The notes: a model not told the origin generated them from the sequence alone. 64,000 bases of DNA from DUOA01 sp012839095 (GCA_050951505.1 JBMNJE010000009.1:248001-312000); one strand, 5' to 3'. Positions 34,192 to 44,070 are shown, numbered from the stretch's first letter. A program made the numbers and translations.

Positions 34192-34604
34192 TAAAATGCA
34201 TGCTGATCATTTTAATTCCCCTATCAGGCGGCCTCGCTGTCGGTTCAAGTGTAGCTGCATTCTTCGTAGTATTGGGTGTTACTGTAAAAATAGTTAAGTT
34301 AAGTAAAAGGGAAGAATACCTTGTTTTCTATCAGCTTAGTCTGGTATTGGGAGCACTGCTTTCATGTGTGATCTACTTTTTTGATTTTTCTTTGAAGCAG
34401 TTTAGTTTGTTGGCTGTACCAATCGGATTGTTATTTGGAATTTTTACAGGCATGGTTGCAGCTGCGCTGACAGAAACGCTGGACATTATTACTATAGCTG
34501 TAAATCAGCTTAAAATTACTAAATGGCTGTACCTCATAGTTTTAGTCATTATCCTGGGAAAGGCTGCCGGTTCTTTGCTCTTTTTTCTGTTCCCGGGTTT
34601 TTAA
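34188..34604 (+). CDS. spoVAB: Stage V sporulation protein AB
   Basis: Integral membrane protein of 138 residues with four or five helices, beginning LIILIPLSGGLAVGSSVAAF and containing GLLFGIFTGMVAAALTE, typical of SpoVAB. It overlaps spoVAA by four bases (ATTGATAA context, TTG start), so it is translationally coupled. A hairpin terminator 33 bases after the stop closes the unit, so the spoVA operon is split in this organism or has been reduced to two genes here. Confidence 0.87.
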   Translation: MIKCMLIILIPLSGGLAVGSSVAAFFVVLGVTVKIVKLSKREEYLVFYQLSLVLGALLSCVIYFFDFSLKQFSLLAVPIGLLFGIFTGMVAAALTETLDIITIAVNQLKITKWLYLIVLVIILGKAAGSLLFFLFPGF

Positions 34605-34636
34605 TGTATTGATAGAATAATAAGCGAAGACAAAAT

Positions 34637-34675
34637 AAGAGACCCTGGCAAATACACGGGTCTCTCTTAATTTTG
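34637..34675. terminator. Terminator between spoVAB and the convergent PBP gene
   Basis: AGAGACCC (34638-34645) pairs with GGGTCTCT (34658-34665); TTAATTTTG follows on the + strand and A-rich sequence lies on the other side, so it could serve both strands. Confidence 0.75.
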
Positions 34676-34710
34676 TAAAGCTGCTTTACGTTTTTATTTG
34701 TATTACTGTT

Positions 34711-37614
34711 CTATCTGCCCCTGCGGCCGGAGCGATTGTTGTTATTTCCCTGATTGTCACTGTTATCATCATCGTTATCAGTATCGCCATCCTCATTTCC
34801 ATTTCCGTTATCGGGGCCTCTGTTAACGGAATCCCAGAAATCAGCATCAAAGATTGATTCATAGGTATTCTTCAGGTTGTCTATTTCTGCCAATACCTTG
34901 TCCGTGAGGAAGGGCGGCAGTTCTGTATAGAAAGGTTCATCCTTCCCTGGCAGCGGCAGTGATTCAATTTTCAAAGCCTCTCTTAACTTATTAATTGCCT
35001 TGTTCAGTGAATCTATCTCCTGCTGCTTGAGGTATGAGGAATACCTGTTTATATTTTCAGTAATCTGGGCTATCAGCTGCTCGGCCTGCTGAGTCAGGCT
35101 TTCCCTCAGTTCTTCGCCGGTACTCCATTCTTCATCATGCAGCGGACAGAACATCTCTCTGTGATCTTTATTGTTATAGTCATATTGCTCCATGTCATCC
35201 AGGCTTCGGAATGCGCCGGCAAGAGACTTTATCTTTTCCAGCTGCTCGTCTGTTAACTGCTGATATAGAGAATCCTTGGGAAGAATGATTACGGATTTTG
35301 TTATCAGATGATCTTCCGGACAATAAGGAGAAGGTAATTTCCCGGAATAGCCGCAGATCGTAATTTTCTTATGCATATCACATTCTTCTTTTGGAACTGC
35401 TTCCTTGGGGAAATATTCCACTGATGTTTCCGGACACTCATCGTTGGGCAGCTTACCGGATATTGTACATATCTTTACAGCTTTTACACCATCCGGAACC
35501 TCATCATAGAATGGCTTGTTCTCAAGACCTTCATGGATTCTTTCCATAAAAGCCTTCCATAGCGGTGCAGCTGCTTTTCCGCCTGTAGTCTCATCCCGCA
35601 GGGAGATGTTGTGAGTATCATGCCCGATAACAACAGTTGCAGTATAATATGGAGTGTATCCTCCAAAAAACACACCTCTGTAAGAAGCATTGGTGCCTGT
35701 CTTACCGGCAATGCTCATATTTTTGAAGGCTGCTCTTTTCCCTGTACCGTTTTGAATTACATTCTGAAGCCAATCGGTAATAATAAAAGCTGTACTTTCC
35801 TTAAAAGCAGCCAGGGTCAGCTGAGATTTGTTATCTAAGAGTACATTACCGTCCTTATCCAATACTTTCACTATCGATGTAGGTTCCCTGTATACACCTT
35901 TATTGGCCAGTGCTCCGTAGGCTGCTGTCAACTCAATCATGTTTATGGCACCACTGCCCAAAGACAGGTGGGATCCATGAGCTTCCTCCACATAGCCCTT
36001 CTCGGTAATGCCCAACTCCTTGAGCTTGTTGACGGAATATTCTATTCCTACCCGCTCCATCAGGGTTCTTGCAGAGGAAATATTATAGGATTGCTGTATT
36101 GCTCTCCTGGCAGTGATGGGACCGTTAAACTGGGTATCGGTATAGTTGGAAGGATAACCCTTTCCATCAGGGTCATCCCATCCTTTTATGGGAACAGGAA
36201 TATCCTCTATAATGATGCCTCCGGGATAACCTGCCTCAATAAAGGGAGCATATACGGACAATGGCTTGATGGCAGAACCAGGTGCCCATGGAAGATCAGC
36301 TCTATTATTCCAGAAGCGCTCCTGAGGATCCATTCTTCCACCAACCAGCGCTCTGAGCTCACCGGTAGAGTGATCCAGTACGACTGCAGCTGCCTGGGGC
36401 TGAGGGATGTCGATGACTCTGTCGCCTATTTTTTCCCGCTTAATGTTGTCCTTGGAGTGCTTGGTACTTGGATAGTTGTCATAATTATAGATGGTATCTT
36501 CCAATATCTCCTGGATCCCGGGATCCAAAGTTGTGTATATATGCAGACCGCCGGTCAGGATGAGGTCATTGGCCATCTTTTTGCCTTCTGAGCCCTCCCA
36601 GCCGTAAAGTTCCATCAGTTCTGATACCAGATCGTTAATCACATATTCCACAAAATAGGGATGGTCGTATAGTTTTAGATTGCTGGATTCCTCCAATACG
36701 ACGAAACCCTTATTCTTAACACTGTCCGGATTCTTTGGATCGAATTTGGCTCTTTCATATTCTGATTTAGTAATAAAGCCATTTTCATACATAAGACGAA
36801 GGACCAGGTTTGTTCTTTCATAGGTTACTTCAGGTTTATTTCTTCTGTAAAAGTTTAGTCTTGGATCGTATCGTGAAGGATTTTTGGTAATCCCGATGAT
36901 GGTAGCGCATTCCCGTAAAGTTAAGTCCTTCAGTTCCTTACCAAAATAATCCATAGCAGCAGCTTTTACACCATAATTCCTGCTTCCCAGATAAATGGTA
37001 TTCAGGTAGGCTTCCAGTATTTCTTCCTTTTCATACTCCTGCTCCAGCTGCATAGCCAGGTAAGCCTCCTGAATTTTTCGCTTATAGGTTTGTTCAAAGC
37101 TCAGCATGGTGTTTTTAATCAGCTGCTGTGTGATAGTACTGCCGCCCTGGACTGATTCATTTCTCAGATTGTTGATGAAAGCGCCTGCAAGCCGCTTGTA
37201 ATCCAATCCGTTATGGGCATAAAAACGGACATCTTCTGTAGCAATAAGGGCCTCCTGCAGTTGTTTGGGAATTTCATCCAAAGGAGCCCAGATACGATGT
37301 TCGAGACCTTTGTATTCGGTAATAAGTTCACCATTCATGTCATAAATGAATGAGGTCAGGCTTTGATCCTCTATACGGCCTATATCCAATTCAGGAGTAC
37401 CGTCAACATAAGCCTTGGCAACACCCAGCAGTGCCCCAAAACATGCAAATCCAATAATGAGAATAGCAATGACAAAGAGCTTTATAGTAGTGACGAATAC
37501 CGAGAGCAGAAAATTTGGCTCTTTCTTTCTGCTGGTAAATAAGCTCAGCAGACGGTTTCCAGAATGGCTCTTTTTCTTGTTTCCATTCTCTTTGCTGGTA
37601 TTCTTTGTATCCAT
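34711..37614 (-). CDS. Class A penicillin-binding protein with long C-terminal tail
   Basis: Bifunctional peptidoglycan glycosyltransferase/transpeptidase of 967 residues. Basic cytoplasmic start, one membrane helix (about 35-65), GT51 domain with ATEDVRFYAHNGLD and GGSTITQQLIKNT, transpeptidase domain with the serine in WAPGSAIKPLSVYAP, SYNISSA, and KTGTNASYRG. After it comes a cysteine-containing region (KICTISGKLPNDECPE, ITICGYSGKLPSPYC), a helical segment and an Asn/Asp/Gly-rich tail ending RSGRRGR. I place the start at ATG 37614, which has TGGAGG four bases upstream, rather than 12 codons earlier. Second class A enzyme of the window; the two tails differ. Confidence 0.92.
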   Translation of the reverse strand: MDTKNTSKENGNKKKSHSGNRLLSLFTSRKKEPNFLLSVFVTTIKLFVIAILIIGFACFGALLGVAKAYVDGTPELDIGRIEDQSLTSFIYDMNGELITEYKGLEHRIWAPLDEIPKQLQEALIATEDVRFYAHNGLDYKRLAGAFINNLRNESVQGGSTITQQLIKNTMLSFEQTYKRKIQEAYLAMQLEQEYEKEEILEAYLNTIYLGSRNYGVKAAAMDYFGKELKDLTLRECATIIGITKNPSRYDPRLNFYRRNKPEVTYERTNLVLRLMYENGFITKSEYERAKFDPKNPDSVKNKGFVVLEESSNLKLYDHPYFVEYVINDLVSELMELYGWEGSEGKKMANDLILTGGLHIYTTLDPGIQEILEDTIYNYDNYPSTKHSKDNIKREKIGDRVIDIPQPQAAAVVLDHSTGELRALVGGRMDPQERFWNNRADLPWAPGSAIKPLSVYAPFIEAGYPGGIIIEDIPVPIKGWDDPDGKGYPSNYTDTQFNGPITARRAIQQSYNISSARTLMERVGIEYSVNKLKELGITEKGYVEEAHGSHLSLGSGAINMIELTAAYGALANKGVYREPTSIVKVLDKDGNVLLDNKSQLTLAAFKESTAFIITDWLQNVIQNGTGKRAAFKNMSIAGKTGTNASYRGVFFGGYTPYYTATVVIGHDTHNISLRDETTGGKAAAPLWKAFMERIHEGLENKPFYDEVPDGVKAVKICTISGKLPNDECPETSVEYFPKEAVPKEECDMHKKITICGYSGKLPSPYCPEDHLITKSVIILPKDSLYQQLTDEQLEKIKSLAGAFRSLDDMEQYDYNNKDHREMFCPLHDEEWSTGEELRESLTQQAEQLIAQITENINRYSSYLKQQEIDSLNKAINKLREALKIESLPLPGKDEPFYTELPPFLTDKVLAEIDNLKNTYESIFDADFWDSVNRGPDNGNGNEDGDTDNDDDNSDNQGNNNNRSGRRGR

Positions 37615-37905
37615 AAGACCTCCATTATTCTCTGTATCTGTAGCATACACATTTATTTTTTCTATATTATAACATAATAATTCAATATCTACTTTACTTT
37701 ATTATTACAATTATATTTCAAGCCTTTATTTTAATAACAATTGTAATATGGCATGCACAAAAAGTAAAGATATTTCAATACATTGCTATAAGGCATAAGC
37801 TTTTGTGCAGGCTGTGTTTGCCTTAAAATATAGCCATGCCTGACAAACTGATAACTGTCACATATCAGCAGCATTACTCATAATATATAAGGGGAGGTGT
37901 GCACG

Positions 37906-38568
37906 ATGTTCAGCATGAAATCGCGAAGCAAGCTGCTCCTTATCCTGGGCTGTCTCATGCTGGCTGCTTTGCTGGTATTTATTCTGATAGATGCCGGAAT
38001 TAAGCCTGCCATAATTGCCATGTCCGAGGCAAAGGTCGAATACATAGCGGTATTGGCCATGAACAACGCTGTTAATAAGATTATGGGGAGCAATATAAAA
38101 TACACCGACCTGACTGATGTACTAACCGACAAGAATGGCAAAATAACTATGATCCAGTACAATACAATATTAATCAATACTTTAGCCCGGGATACCTCCA
38201 CTCTGGCGCAGGATGAAATTAGAACGCTGGGTGCAGAAGGAATTACCGTACCTTTGGGCTCCATTACAAACAGCAAGCTGTTGTCGGGCAGGGGACCGGA
38301 TATCAAAGTCAGAATAATCCCTGTAGGTTCCGTGTCCACAGATTTCAGTGATGAATTCATACAGGCAGGCATCAACCAGACTAGACACAAAATCTACCTG
38401 GAACTTAAAACACAGGTGCGTATTATTGTTCCTTTGGGAAGCGATATAATCAATGTTTCCACCAGAGTGCCCATTACCGATACAATAATAGTTGGAGATG
38501 TGCCTGATTCCTATGTTAATGTGGATAATGAAGATCAAATGCTGAACCTGGTTCCCGATGGGGATTAA
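37906..38568 (+). CDS. yunB: Sporulation protein YunB
   Basis: Protein of 220 residues with an N-terminal membrane anchor (LLLILGCLMLAALLVFILID) and an extracytoplasmic domain, with AMNNAVNKIM, TMIQYNTILINTLA, the glycine-rich PLGSITNSKLLSGRGPDI and the second copy-like region VPLGSDIINVSTRVPI. In B. subtilis yunB is under sigma E and its loss impairs sporulation; its molecular role is not known. The start ATG 37906 has GGGGAGG 8 bases upstream. Monocistronic. Confidence 0.85.
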   Translation: MFSMKSRSKLLLILGCLMLAALLVFILIDAGIKPAIIAMSEAKVEYIAVLAMNNAVNKIMGSNIKYTDLTDVLTDKNGKITMIQYNTILINTLARDTSTLAQDEIRTLGAEGITVPLGSITNSKLLSGRGPDIKVRIIPVGSVSTDFSDEFIQAGINQTRHKIYLELKTQVRIIVPLGSDIINVSTRVPITDTIIVGDVPDSYVNVDNEDQMLNLVPDGD

Positions 38569-38652
38569 CCTCCAGACATCTCCCGTAGCTTTACAGCCCG
38601 TTTTTCATATGATATTATAGTACCAGTCAATTCTCTTTCAGGAGGTTTATAT

Positions 38653-39396
38653 ATGGCCGGTCATTCAAAATGGGCTAACATAAAACATAAAAAAGAAAAA
38701 ACTGATGCACAGAGAGGAAAAATATTCACAAAAATAGGAAGGGAAATAGCGGTAGCTGTAAAAGAGGGCGGCGGCAGCGACCCGAATGTCAATTCCCGGC
38801 TCAAGGATGTAATTGCAAAAGCCAGGGCAAACAATATGCCTAATGATAATATTATGCGAAGCATCAAGAGGGCAGCCGGTGAAGGGGAGACTGTCCATTA
38901 TGAGAACGTAACATATGAAGGGTACGGACCTAATGGGGTTGCCGTAATCGTAGAGGTTCTGACAGACAATCGAAACAGAACAGCCAGTGAAATGAGATAT
39001 ATATTTGACAGAAACGGCGGAAGTCTGGGAGCAACCGGATGTGTTGCCTGGATGTTTGATCGCAAGGGCCTGCTTGTTATAGAAAAAAGTAAAGTTTCGG
39101 ATGAGGATGAGCTAATGCTGACAGCCATCGAGGCAGGTGCGGAAGATGTTGCCGAAGAATCTGAAGTATATGAAATATACACCAGTCCCACGGAGTTTTC
39201 ATCGGTTCGTGAAGCCCTGGAGCAGGCAGGATATGCTTTTGCCTCAGCAGGCCTGGAAATGATTCCCCAGAATACCGTGCAAATGGATGAGGAACAGGCG
39301 CAAAAGGTGGTCAGACTCATCGACATGATGGAGGACAATGACGACGTACAAAATGTCTACCACAATGCTGATTTTCCGGATGATTTCATGCCATAA
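38653..39396 (+). CDS. YebC/PmpR family protein (TACO1-like)
   Basis: Cytoplasmic protein of 247 residues, normal for the family. AGHSKWANIKHKKEK at the start is diagnostic, followed by IGREIAVAVKEGGGSDP, NNMPNDNIMRSIKRA and YEGYGPNGVAVIVE. The family was long annotated as a transcription regulator, and more recently as a translation factor that relieves ribosome stalling on proline stretches. Ribosome site CAGGAGG precedes the ATG at good spacing. The gene stands alone between yunB and the amidase gene. Confidence 0.93.
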   Translation: MAGHSKWANIKHKKEKTDAQRGKIFTKIGREIAVAVKEGGGSDPNVNSRLKDVIAKARANNMPNDNIMRSIKRAAGEGETVHYENVTYEGYGPNGVAVIVEVLTDNRNRTASEMRYIFDRNGGSLGATGCVAWMFDRKGLLVIEKSKVSDEDELMLTAIEAGAEDVAEESEVYEIYTSPTEFSSVREALEQAGYAFASAGLEMIPQNTVQMDEEQAQKVVRLIDMMEDNDDVQNVYHNADFPDDFMP

Positions 39397-39495
39397 AGAG
39401 GTCTTAAACATAATCCGGCCATAATATGGCAGACTTGATTTGTTACCGGACAGAAACCTTCTGCATACTATAATATAAAATGCGGAGGGTTTTTT

Positions 39496-40053
39496 ATGTC
39501 TGACAGAAACAATATTAGCGATAGATTTAATGCTGATGCAAGGACTGTGAATGAAATACTTCTGCCTTATAATAGAGAAAAGGCAGTTGAATATGCGGAT
39601 ACATGGGCTCTGGGAAGAAATCCGGCATTTTATGATTACTCCAATCTGGGCGGCGACTGCACCAACTTTATATCCCAATGCATATATGCCGGCTGCGGTA
39701 TTATGAATTATACCAGGGATCTGGGCTGGTATTACAACAATGCCAACGACAAAGCTCCGGCCTGGACCGGTGTACCCTACCTCTACAATTTCCTGACGAG
39801 AAAAACTGGAGGTCCCGGACCGATTGGGCGGGAAATCCATGTATCCGATGCAGAGCCAGGTGATATAATTCAGCTGTCTTTTCGGGAAACGTCAGGATTC
39901 AGTCATTCCCTTATTATAGTAAAATGCGGTCAGCCGCCGTCTATAAGCAATATTTTCATAAATACACACAGCTATGATCGAAAGGACTATGGGCTATCCA
40001 ACTATTTCTGGACCAGAATACGGTTTATAAAGGTTATTGGTACAAGAACATAA
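39496..40053 (+). CDS. Amidase_6 (putative amidase) domain protein
   Basis: Protein of 185 residues that is essentially one Amidase_6 domain. YNREKAVEYADTWALGRN opens it; the presumed catalytic Cys is in LGGDCTNFISQCIYAGC and the His in GFSHSLIIVK. These NlpC/P60-like proteins probably cut peptide or amide bonds in the wall and often occur in spore formers. No signal peptide is visible, so it may act in the mother cell or forespore. GCGGAGGG precedes the ATG. The target is not known. Confidence 0.85.
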   Translation: MSDRNNISDRFNADARTVNEILLPYNREKAVEYADTWALGRNPAFYDYSNLGGDCTNFISQCIYAGCGIMNYTRDLGWYYNNANDKAPAWTGVPYLYNFLTRKTGGPGPIGREIHVSDAEPGDIIQLSFRETSGFSHSLIIVKCGQPPSISNIFINTHSYDRKDYGLSNYFWTRIRFIKVIGTRT

Positions 40054-40395
40054 GAAGATATCAGGAATAACACGAAGTATTATCAATACGTATCTATGCA
40101 AATTTCAAACATACCTTGTATAAGCACTATGTATAAATAAAATGAAAAAATATAAATGCGAATATTATGAATAGAATTGTATCAATGTGCAAATGTCTGT
40201 AAACTCAGAATAAGCAGCGCTCAGTCACAACGTACAAGGGTATACTGAAATGGCAGATGCCGTGTCTTATACGTATTTCAATGCAGTCTGGCTTAAAGGA
40301 ATTCGTATACTATGCATGAATAACACTGTGTATGTATAATGTGATAAAAAATGGAAACACTATTATTCGAAGGCTCTTTTATTGGAGGGATAATA
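40054..40395. other. Intergenic region of about 340 bases, no feature recognised
   Basis: AT-rich spacer. Repeated ATAC/GTAT-like words occur near 40270-40340 and may contain a sporulation-type promoter for the gene at 40396, but I could not match a specific sigma consensus. No frame with a ribosome site is present. Confidence 0.5.
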
Positions 40396-41022
40396 GTGTT
40401 TTTTCAAAAACACAAAAGAATACTTGTATTGGTTCCGGGATTGATATTAGCTTTGACTGTTGCTGTGTTTTCTTATGGATATTTAAAACGCCTTCCTGAA
40501 ATATACGGACGTATCCATCAGATAAACAACAATGACAGGGAAGATGATCTTTCGAATGAACAGAAAGCGCTGCAATCTGATGAAACAGACCGGCAGGCTG
40601 TTTATACTGTCTATACCGATTTAATCGGCAAGGACTCCATAATGGTGCTGGAGCGTTATTATACCGGCTGCGGGCATTATCTGATTGAAGAGCATCCAAT
40701 GGAAAACAGATACATCGGTAAAAACAGGGAAGAGCTTGCACAGGCTTATCCAAACTGGACACTGAAACTGTTTACCCCTCAAAGGCTGGTGCTGCGGACT
40801 GAGATTGACAGCTATTGCCCCGATCATTACATGATAAAAGAGGAAAACGGTTTTCTGGTTATCTTCCGGCCGGATAAGGATACAGGAATTATGCTTATAG
40901 TGGAAGCGACCAACATACGATTGGAGCGGCTGGATTCCAGACTGCAGGAGCAACTTGCTCAGGGTATTGTTGTGGATGGAATTGAAGGAGTAGAACTGTT
41001 TATGGAAAATCTGGAGAGCTAA
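40396..41022 (+). CDS. BofC C-terminal-domain-like membrane-anchored protein
   Basis: Protein of 208 residues with an N-terminal membrane anchor (ILVLVPGLILALTVAVFSYG) and an extracytoplasmic part that resembles the C-terminal domain of BofC: HYLIEEHPMENRYIGKNREE, LAQAYPNWTLKLFTPQRLVL and HYMIKEENGFLVIFRPDKD. BofC regulates the SpoIVB protease checkpoint in B. subtilis; whether this protein does so is unproven. The start chosen is GTG 40396, with GGAGGG six bases upstream; the frame is open for 15 more codons without such a site. Confidence 0.65.
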   Translation: MFFQKHKRILVLVPGLILALTVAVFSYGYLKRLPEIYGRIHQINNNDREDDLSNEQKALQSDETDRQAVYTVYTDLIGKDSIMVLERYYTGCGHYLIEEHPMENRYIGKNREELAQAYPNWTLKLFTPQRLVLRTEIDSYCPDHYMIKEENGFLVIFRPDKDTGIMLIVEATNIRLERLDSRLQEQLAQGIVVDGIEGVELFMENLES

Positions 41023-41148
41023 GGACACCATCAGGTATATTCAGTTTTTTTAGAAACCTATTCAGCTTATCTACTCTGTCCGGCAGTTCCTGATATAATT
41101 ACATTGCTTATCCGTCAAAAAAATAGTAAAATAGGGGCAAACAGTACA

Positions 41149-41174
41149 GGCTTCCGGTTCTTTAACCGGAAGCC
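41149..41174 (+). other. Perfect 11-bp hairpin upstream of proB
   Basis: GGCTTCCGGTT (41149-41159) and AACCGGAAGCC (41164-41174) pair perfectly around a 4-base loop. No T run follows, so it is not a standard terminator. It lies 34 bases before the proB start and could stabilise or regulate the proBA leader. No T-box motif accompanies it. Confidence 0.6.
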
Positions 41175-41208
41175 GGAATAGAACAGGGGTTCAGGGGGTA
41201 CGATTTAT

Positions 41209-42027
41209 TTGACACAAACAAGGAGCAGAATAAAAGCTGCTGAAACAATAGTAGTAAAAGTAGGCACTACTACCATCACATATCCCACCGGAAAGTTGAA
41301 CCTCATGATCGTTGAAAAACTGGTGAGGGTGCTCTCAGATCTGAAAAATCAGGGCAAAAATGTAATTTTGGTCACTTCCGGGGCCATAGGAGTAGGCCGG
41401 GCAAAAATCGGCTATATGAAAAGGCCGGACAGCATTCCTGAAAAACAGGCACTGGCAGCAATAGGGCAGGTAAATCTCATGTATACCTACTCTAAGTTGT
41501 TTGGAGAATATGGTCATCTGACTTCGCAGGTGCTGCTGACAAAGGATGTTCTGGACGGCGGAGAAAGAGAGCACAATGCTGTCAACACTTTTCAGAATTT
41601 GTTTAAGTTTAACAGCATTCCCATAGTAAATGAGAATGATACAATCTCCATTGAACAGATTCAATTCGGAGACAATGATACCTTATCCGCTATTGTAGCA
41701 GTGCTGGTAAAAGCGGACTTACTTATACTTCTGTCGGATATTGACGGGCTGTATGATAAGGATCCCAATGGCCATACAGATGCCGAGCTGATTCATGTGG
41801 TCTGCGGTATTACTGAAGAGATTCTAAAAGCCTCCGGAAGCAGTCACAGCGATCTGGGAACCGGCGGTATGAAAACGAAGGTCGCTGCAGCACAAATCTG
41901 TCATCAGCATGACATTCCTATGGTTATTGCAAACGGGGACGACCCCTATAATATTAACAGGGTGCTGGCGGGAGAGGAAGTTGGAACACTGTTCGTGCCC
42001 TGTCGGGAGGGTGTAATAAATGAGTGA
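41209..42027 (+). CDS. proB: Glutamate 5-kinase
   Basis: First step of proline synthesis: phosphorylates glutamate to glutamyl 5-phosphate. 272 residues of amino-acid-kinase fold: VVKVGTTTITYPTGKL, VILVTSGAIGVGRAKIG, PIVNENDTISIEQIQFGDND, LLILLSDIDGLYDKDP and GTGGMKTKVAAAQICH. The C-terminal PUA domain found in many ProB proteins is missing, as in several Bacillota. The start is TTG 41209 after CAGGGGGTACG. It overlaps proA by 8 bases. Confidence 0.94.
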   Translation: MTQTRSRIKAAETIVVKVGTTTITYPTGKLNLMIVEKLVRVLSDLKNQGKNVILVTSGAIGVGRAKIGYMKRPDSIPEKQALAAIGQVNLMYTYSKLFGEYGHLTSQVLLTKDVLDGGEREHNAVNTFQNLFKFNSIPIVNENDTISIEQIQFGDNDTLSAIVAVLVKADLLILLSDIDGLYDKDPNGHTDAELIHVVCGITEEILKASGSSHSDLGTGGMKTKVAAAQICHQHDIPMVIANGDDPYNINRVLAGEEVGTLFVPCREGVINE

Positions 42028-43267
42028 AGTATTAACCAAAGCTATCAATGCCAAAAATGCATCTGTACGTCTGTCATCTCTCTCCACTGCAGTTAAGGAT
42101 TCTGCCCTTGAGGCAATGGCAGAGGCTCTGGAAGACCGCATGGAATTGATCCTGGCAGAAAACCGGAAGGATGTAGATGCTGCTATAGCTGCAGGCAGAC
42201 CAAAGGCCTTTGTGGACAGGCTGACTCTCAATGAAAAGCGGGTACAGGCTATGGCCACAGGGCTTCGTCAAATCAGAGCCCTGCCCGATCCCATTGGTGA
42301 AGTTATCTCAGGATGGGTTCGTCCCAACGGATTGGAGATAGTTCAGCGAAGAGTGCCAATGGGTGTTGTCGGCATCATATATGAATCCCGGCCTAATGTT
42401 ACAGCTGATGGAATTGGCCTGTGCATAAAGACATCCAACTGCGTGGTTTTGAGAGGCGGCTCCGAAGCGCTGAATTCCAACCGGGCGATTGCCGGCATCA
42501 TGGCTGAGGCAGCTTATGGAGCAGGTGTACCGGAGGGTGCCATCCAGCTTATCAGTAATACGGATCGAGGCAGTGTTATAGAGCTGATGCAGCTAAGCGG
42601 CATAATTGACGTGCTCATTCCCAGGGGAGGTGCAGGTCTCATTAAAACGGTAGTGGAAAACTCTAAAGTACCGGTGATCGAAACAGGAGAAGGAAATTGT
42701 CATGTATACGTGGATGGCGAATGCGATCCCGATATGGCTGTAAATATTGTAGTAAATGCAAAGACACAGAGACCCGGAGTCTGCAATGCAGCCGAGAAGC
42801 TGCTGATTGATAAAAAAGCTGCTTCACAACTCCTGCCTGTAATCGCTGAACAGCTGAGGAACAGGGGAGTTGAACTTAGGGGCTGTCCGGAAGCAGAAAA
42901 GCTTATTGATGGTTTGATTCCGGCTTCGGAGGAAGACTGGGGTACCGAATACCTGGATATGGTTATGGCCATCAAGGTTGTTGACGGAGTAGAGGAAGCT
43001 ATTTCCCATATCCAAAAATACGGGACCAGGCATTCGGAGGCAATTGTAACCTCCAACTACAATAAGGGGCAGAAGTTCATTCAGGAGGTTGATGCAGCTG
43101 CAGTCTATGTCAACGCATCCACCCGATTCACTGATGGATTTGAGTATGGGTTTGGAGCAGAAATCGGAATAAGCACTCAAAAGCTGCATGCAAGAGGTCC
43201 TATGGGACTTAAGGAACTGACTACCATAAAATATGTCATACTGGGCAATGGTCAGATCAGAGAATAA
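42020..43267 (+). CDS. proA: Glutamate-5-semialdehyde dehydrogenase (gamma-glutamyl phosphate reductase)
   Basis: Second step of proline synthesis, NADPH-dependent, 415 residues. RRVPMGVVGIIYESRPNVT and LRGGSEALNSNRAI bind cofactor; the catalytic cysteine is in QRPGVCNAAEKLLI. The end GFGAEIGISTQKLHARGPMG is diagnostic. GGGAGGGTGTAATA precedes the ATG within the end of proB, so the two are coupled, which suits handing over the unstable glutamyl phosphate. A strong hairpin follows the gene. Confidence 0.95.
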   Translation: MSEVLTKAINAKNASVRLSSLSTAVKDSALEAMAEALEDRMELILAENRKDVDAAIAAGRPKAFVDRLTLNEKRVQAMATGLRQIRALPDPIGEVISGWVRPNGLEIVQRRVPMGVVGIIYESRPNVTADGIGLCIKTSNCVVLRGGSEALNSNRAIAGIMAEAAYGAGVPEGAIQLISNTDRGSVIELMQLSGIIDVLIPRGGAGLIKTVVENSKVPVIETGEGNCHVYVDGECDPDMAVNIVVNAKTQRPGVCNAAEKLLIDKKAASQLLPVIAEQLRNRGVELRGCPEAEKLIDGLIPASEEDWGTEYLDMVMAIKVVDGVEEAISHIQKYGTRHSEAIVTSNYNKGQKFIQEVDAAAVYVNASTRFTDGFEYGFGAEIGISTQKLHARGPMGLKELTTIKYVILGNGQIRE

Positions 43268-43326
43268 TAAACCACTGGCTCTAAAAGCAGGTTAATCAAT
43301 GTTAATCAATATGGTGAATGAATACA

Positions 43327-43358
43327 AACAACGGCAGAGGCGATTCTCTGCCGTTGTT
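43327..43358 (+). terminator. Hairpin after proA
   Basis: AACAACGGCAGAG (43327-43339) pairs perfectly with CTCTGCCGTTGTT (43346-43358), 13 bp with a 6-base loop. The following ACTTAG has no long T run, so termination is likely but not certain. Confidence 0.7.
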
Positions 43359-43536
43359 ACTTAGCCCGGATTGTCCATTGACATCATTCCCCAAAAAGCA
43401 TAATATTACTATAGCAGTAGTTTAGTAGAAATGCAGGTAAATTTGTTTTTTTATTTCACGAACAGCCGGGTTCGAAACAAATAAATCAGCATTTTAATCG
43501 TAAACCAAGTGAGTTCTTCAGAATAAAGGTGATTTA

Positions 43537-44031
43537 GTGATCATTTTGGGAATAGATCCGGGCATGGCAACAATGGGCTATGGTGTAATAGAATCCAGCA
43601 ATAACAGGACACGGGTATTGGAAAATGGAGTTGTAACTACGCCTTCTGAAATGGAAACTCCAAAGCGGCTGCTTAATATATTCAACTCAGTGGAAGCGTT
43701 GATTCAGAAATACTCTCCGGACGCTATGGCCTATGAGGAGTTGTTTTTTAATAAAAATGCAAAAACAGCATTGATTGTCGGACATGCCCGGGGAGTGGCA
43801 GTCCTGGCCGGTGCCAGACATGGAATTGATTTGTTTGAGTATACCCCCCTTCAGGTGAAGCAGGCGGTAGTTGGGTATGGCCGGGCAGACAAACAGCAGG
43901 TACAGAACATGGTTAAGCTGCTTTTGAATCTGAAAGAAATACCGAAGCCTGATGATGCCGCCGACGCTTTGGCTGTTGCCATATGCCACCTGCACAGCTG
44001 GCAGTTTGGAAGAAGACTTGGAAGTCGATAA
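43537..44031 (+). CDS. ruvC: Holliday junction resolvase RuvC
   Basis: Dimeric endonuclease that cuts Holliday junctions made mobile by RuvAB. 164 residues. The catalytic acids are in ILGIDPGMATMGYG, AYEELFFNKN and DDAADALAVAICH. GTG start 43537, after AAAGGTGATTTA. First gene of ruvCAB; ruvA begins 39 bases after the stop. The upstream inverted repeat CGAAC-N6-GTTCG does not have LexA spacing. Confidence 0.95.
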   Translation: MIILGIDPGMATMGYGVIESSNNRTRVLENGVVTTPSEMETPKRLLNIFNSVEALIQKYSPDAMAYEELFFNKNAKTALIVGHARGVAVLAGARHGIDLFEYTPLQVKQAVVGYGRADKQQVQNMVKLLLNLKEIPKPDDAADALAVAICHLHSWQFGRRLGSR

Positions 44032-44070
44032 AACAATAAAGGATGAATCAACTGGTCGGGAGAGGAATAT

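Noticed and set aside
41101..41208. T-box or riboswitch before proB
   Set aside because: A strong hairpin is present but no T-box sequence or terminator/antiterminator pair was found.
43459..43474. LexA box upstream of ruvC
   Set aside because: CGAAC and GTTCG are separated by six bases rather than four, and no promoter elements fit around it.
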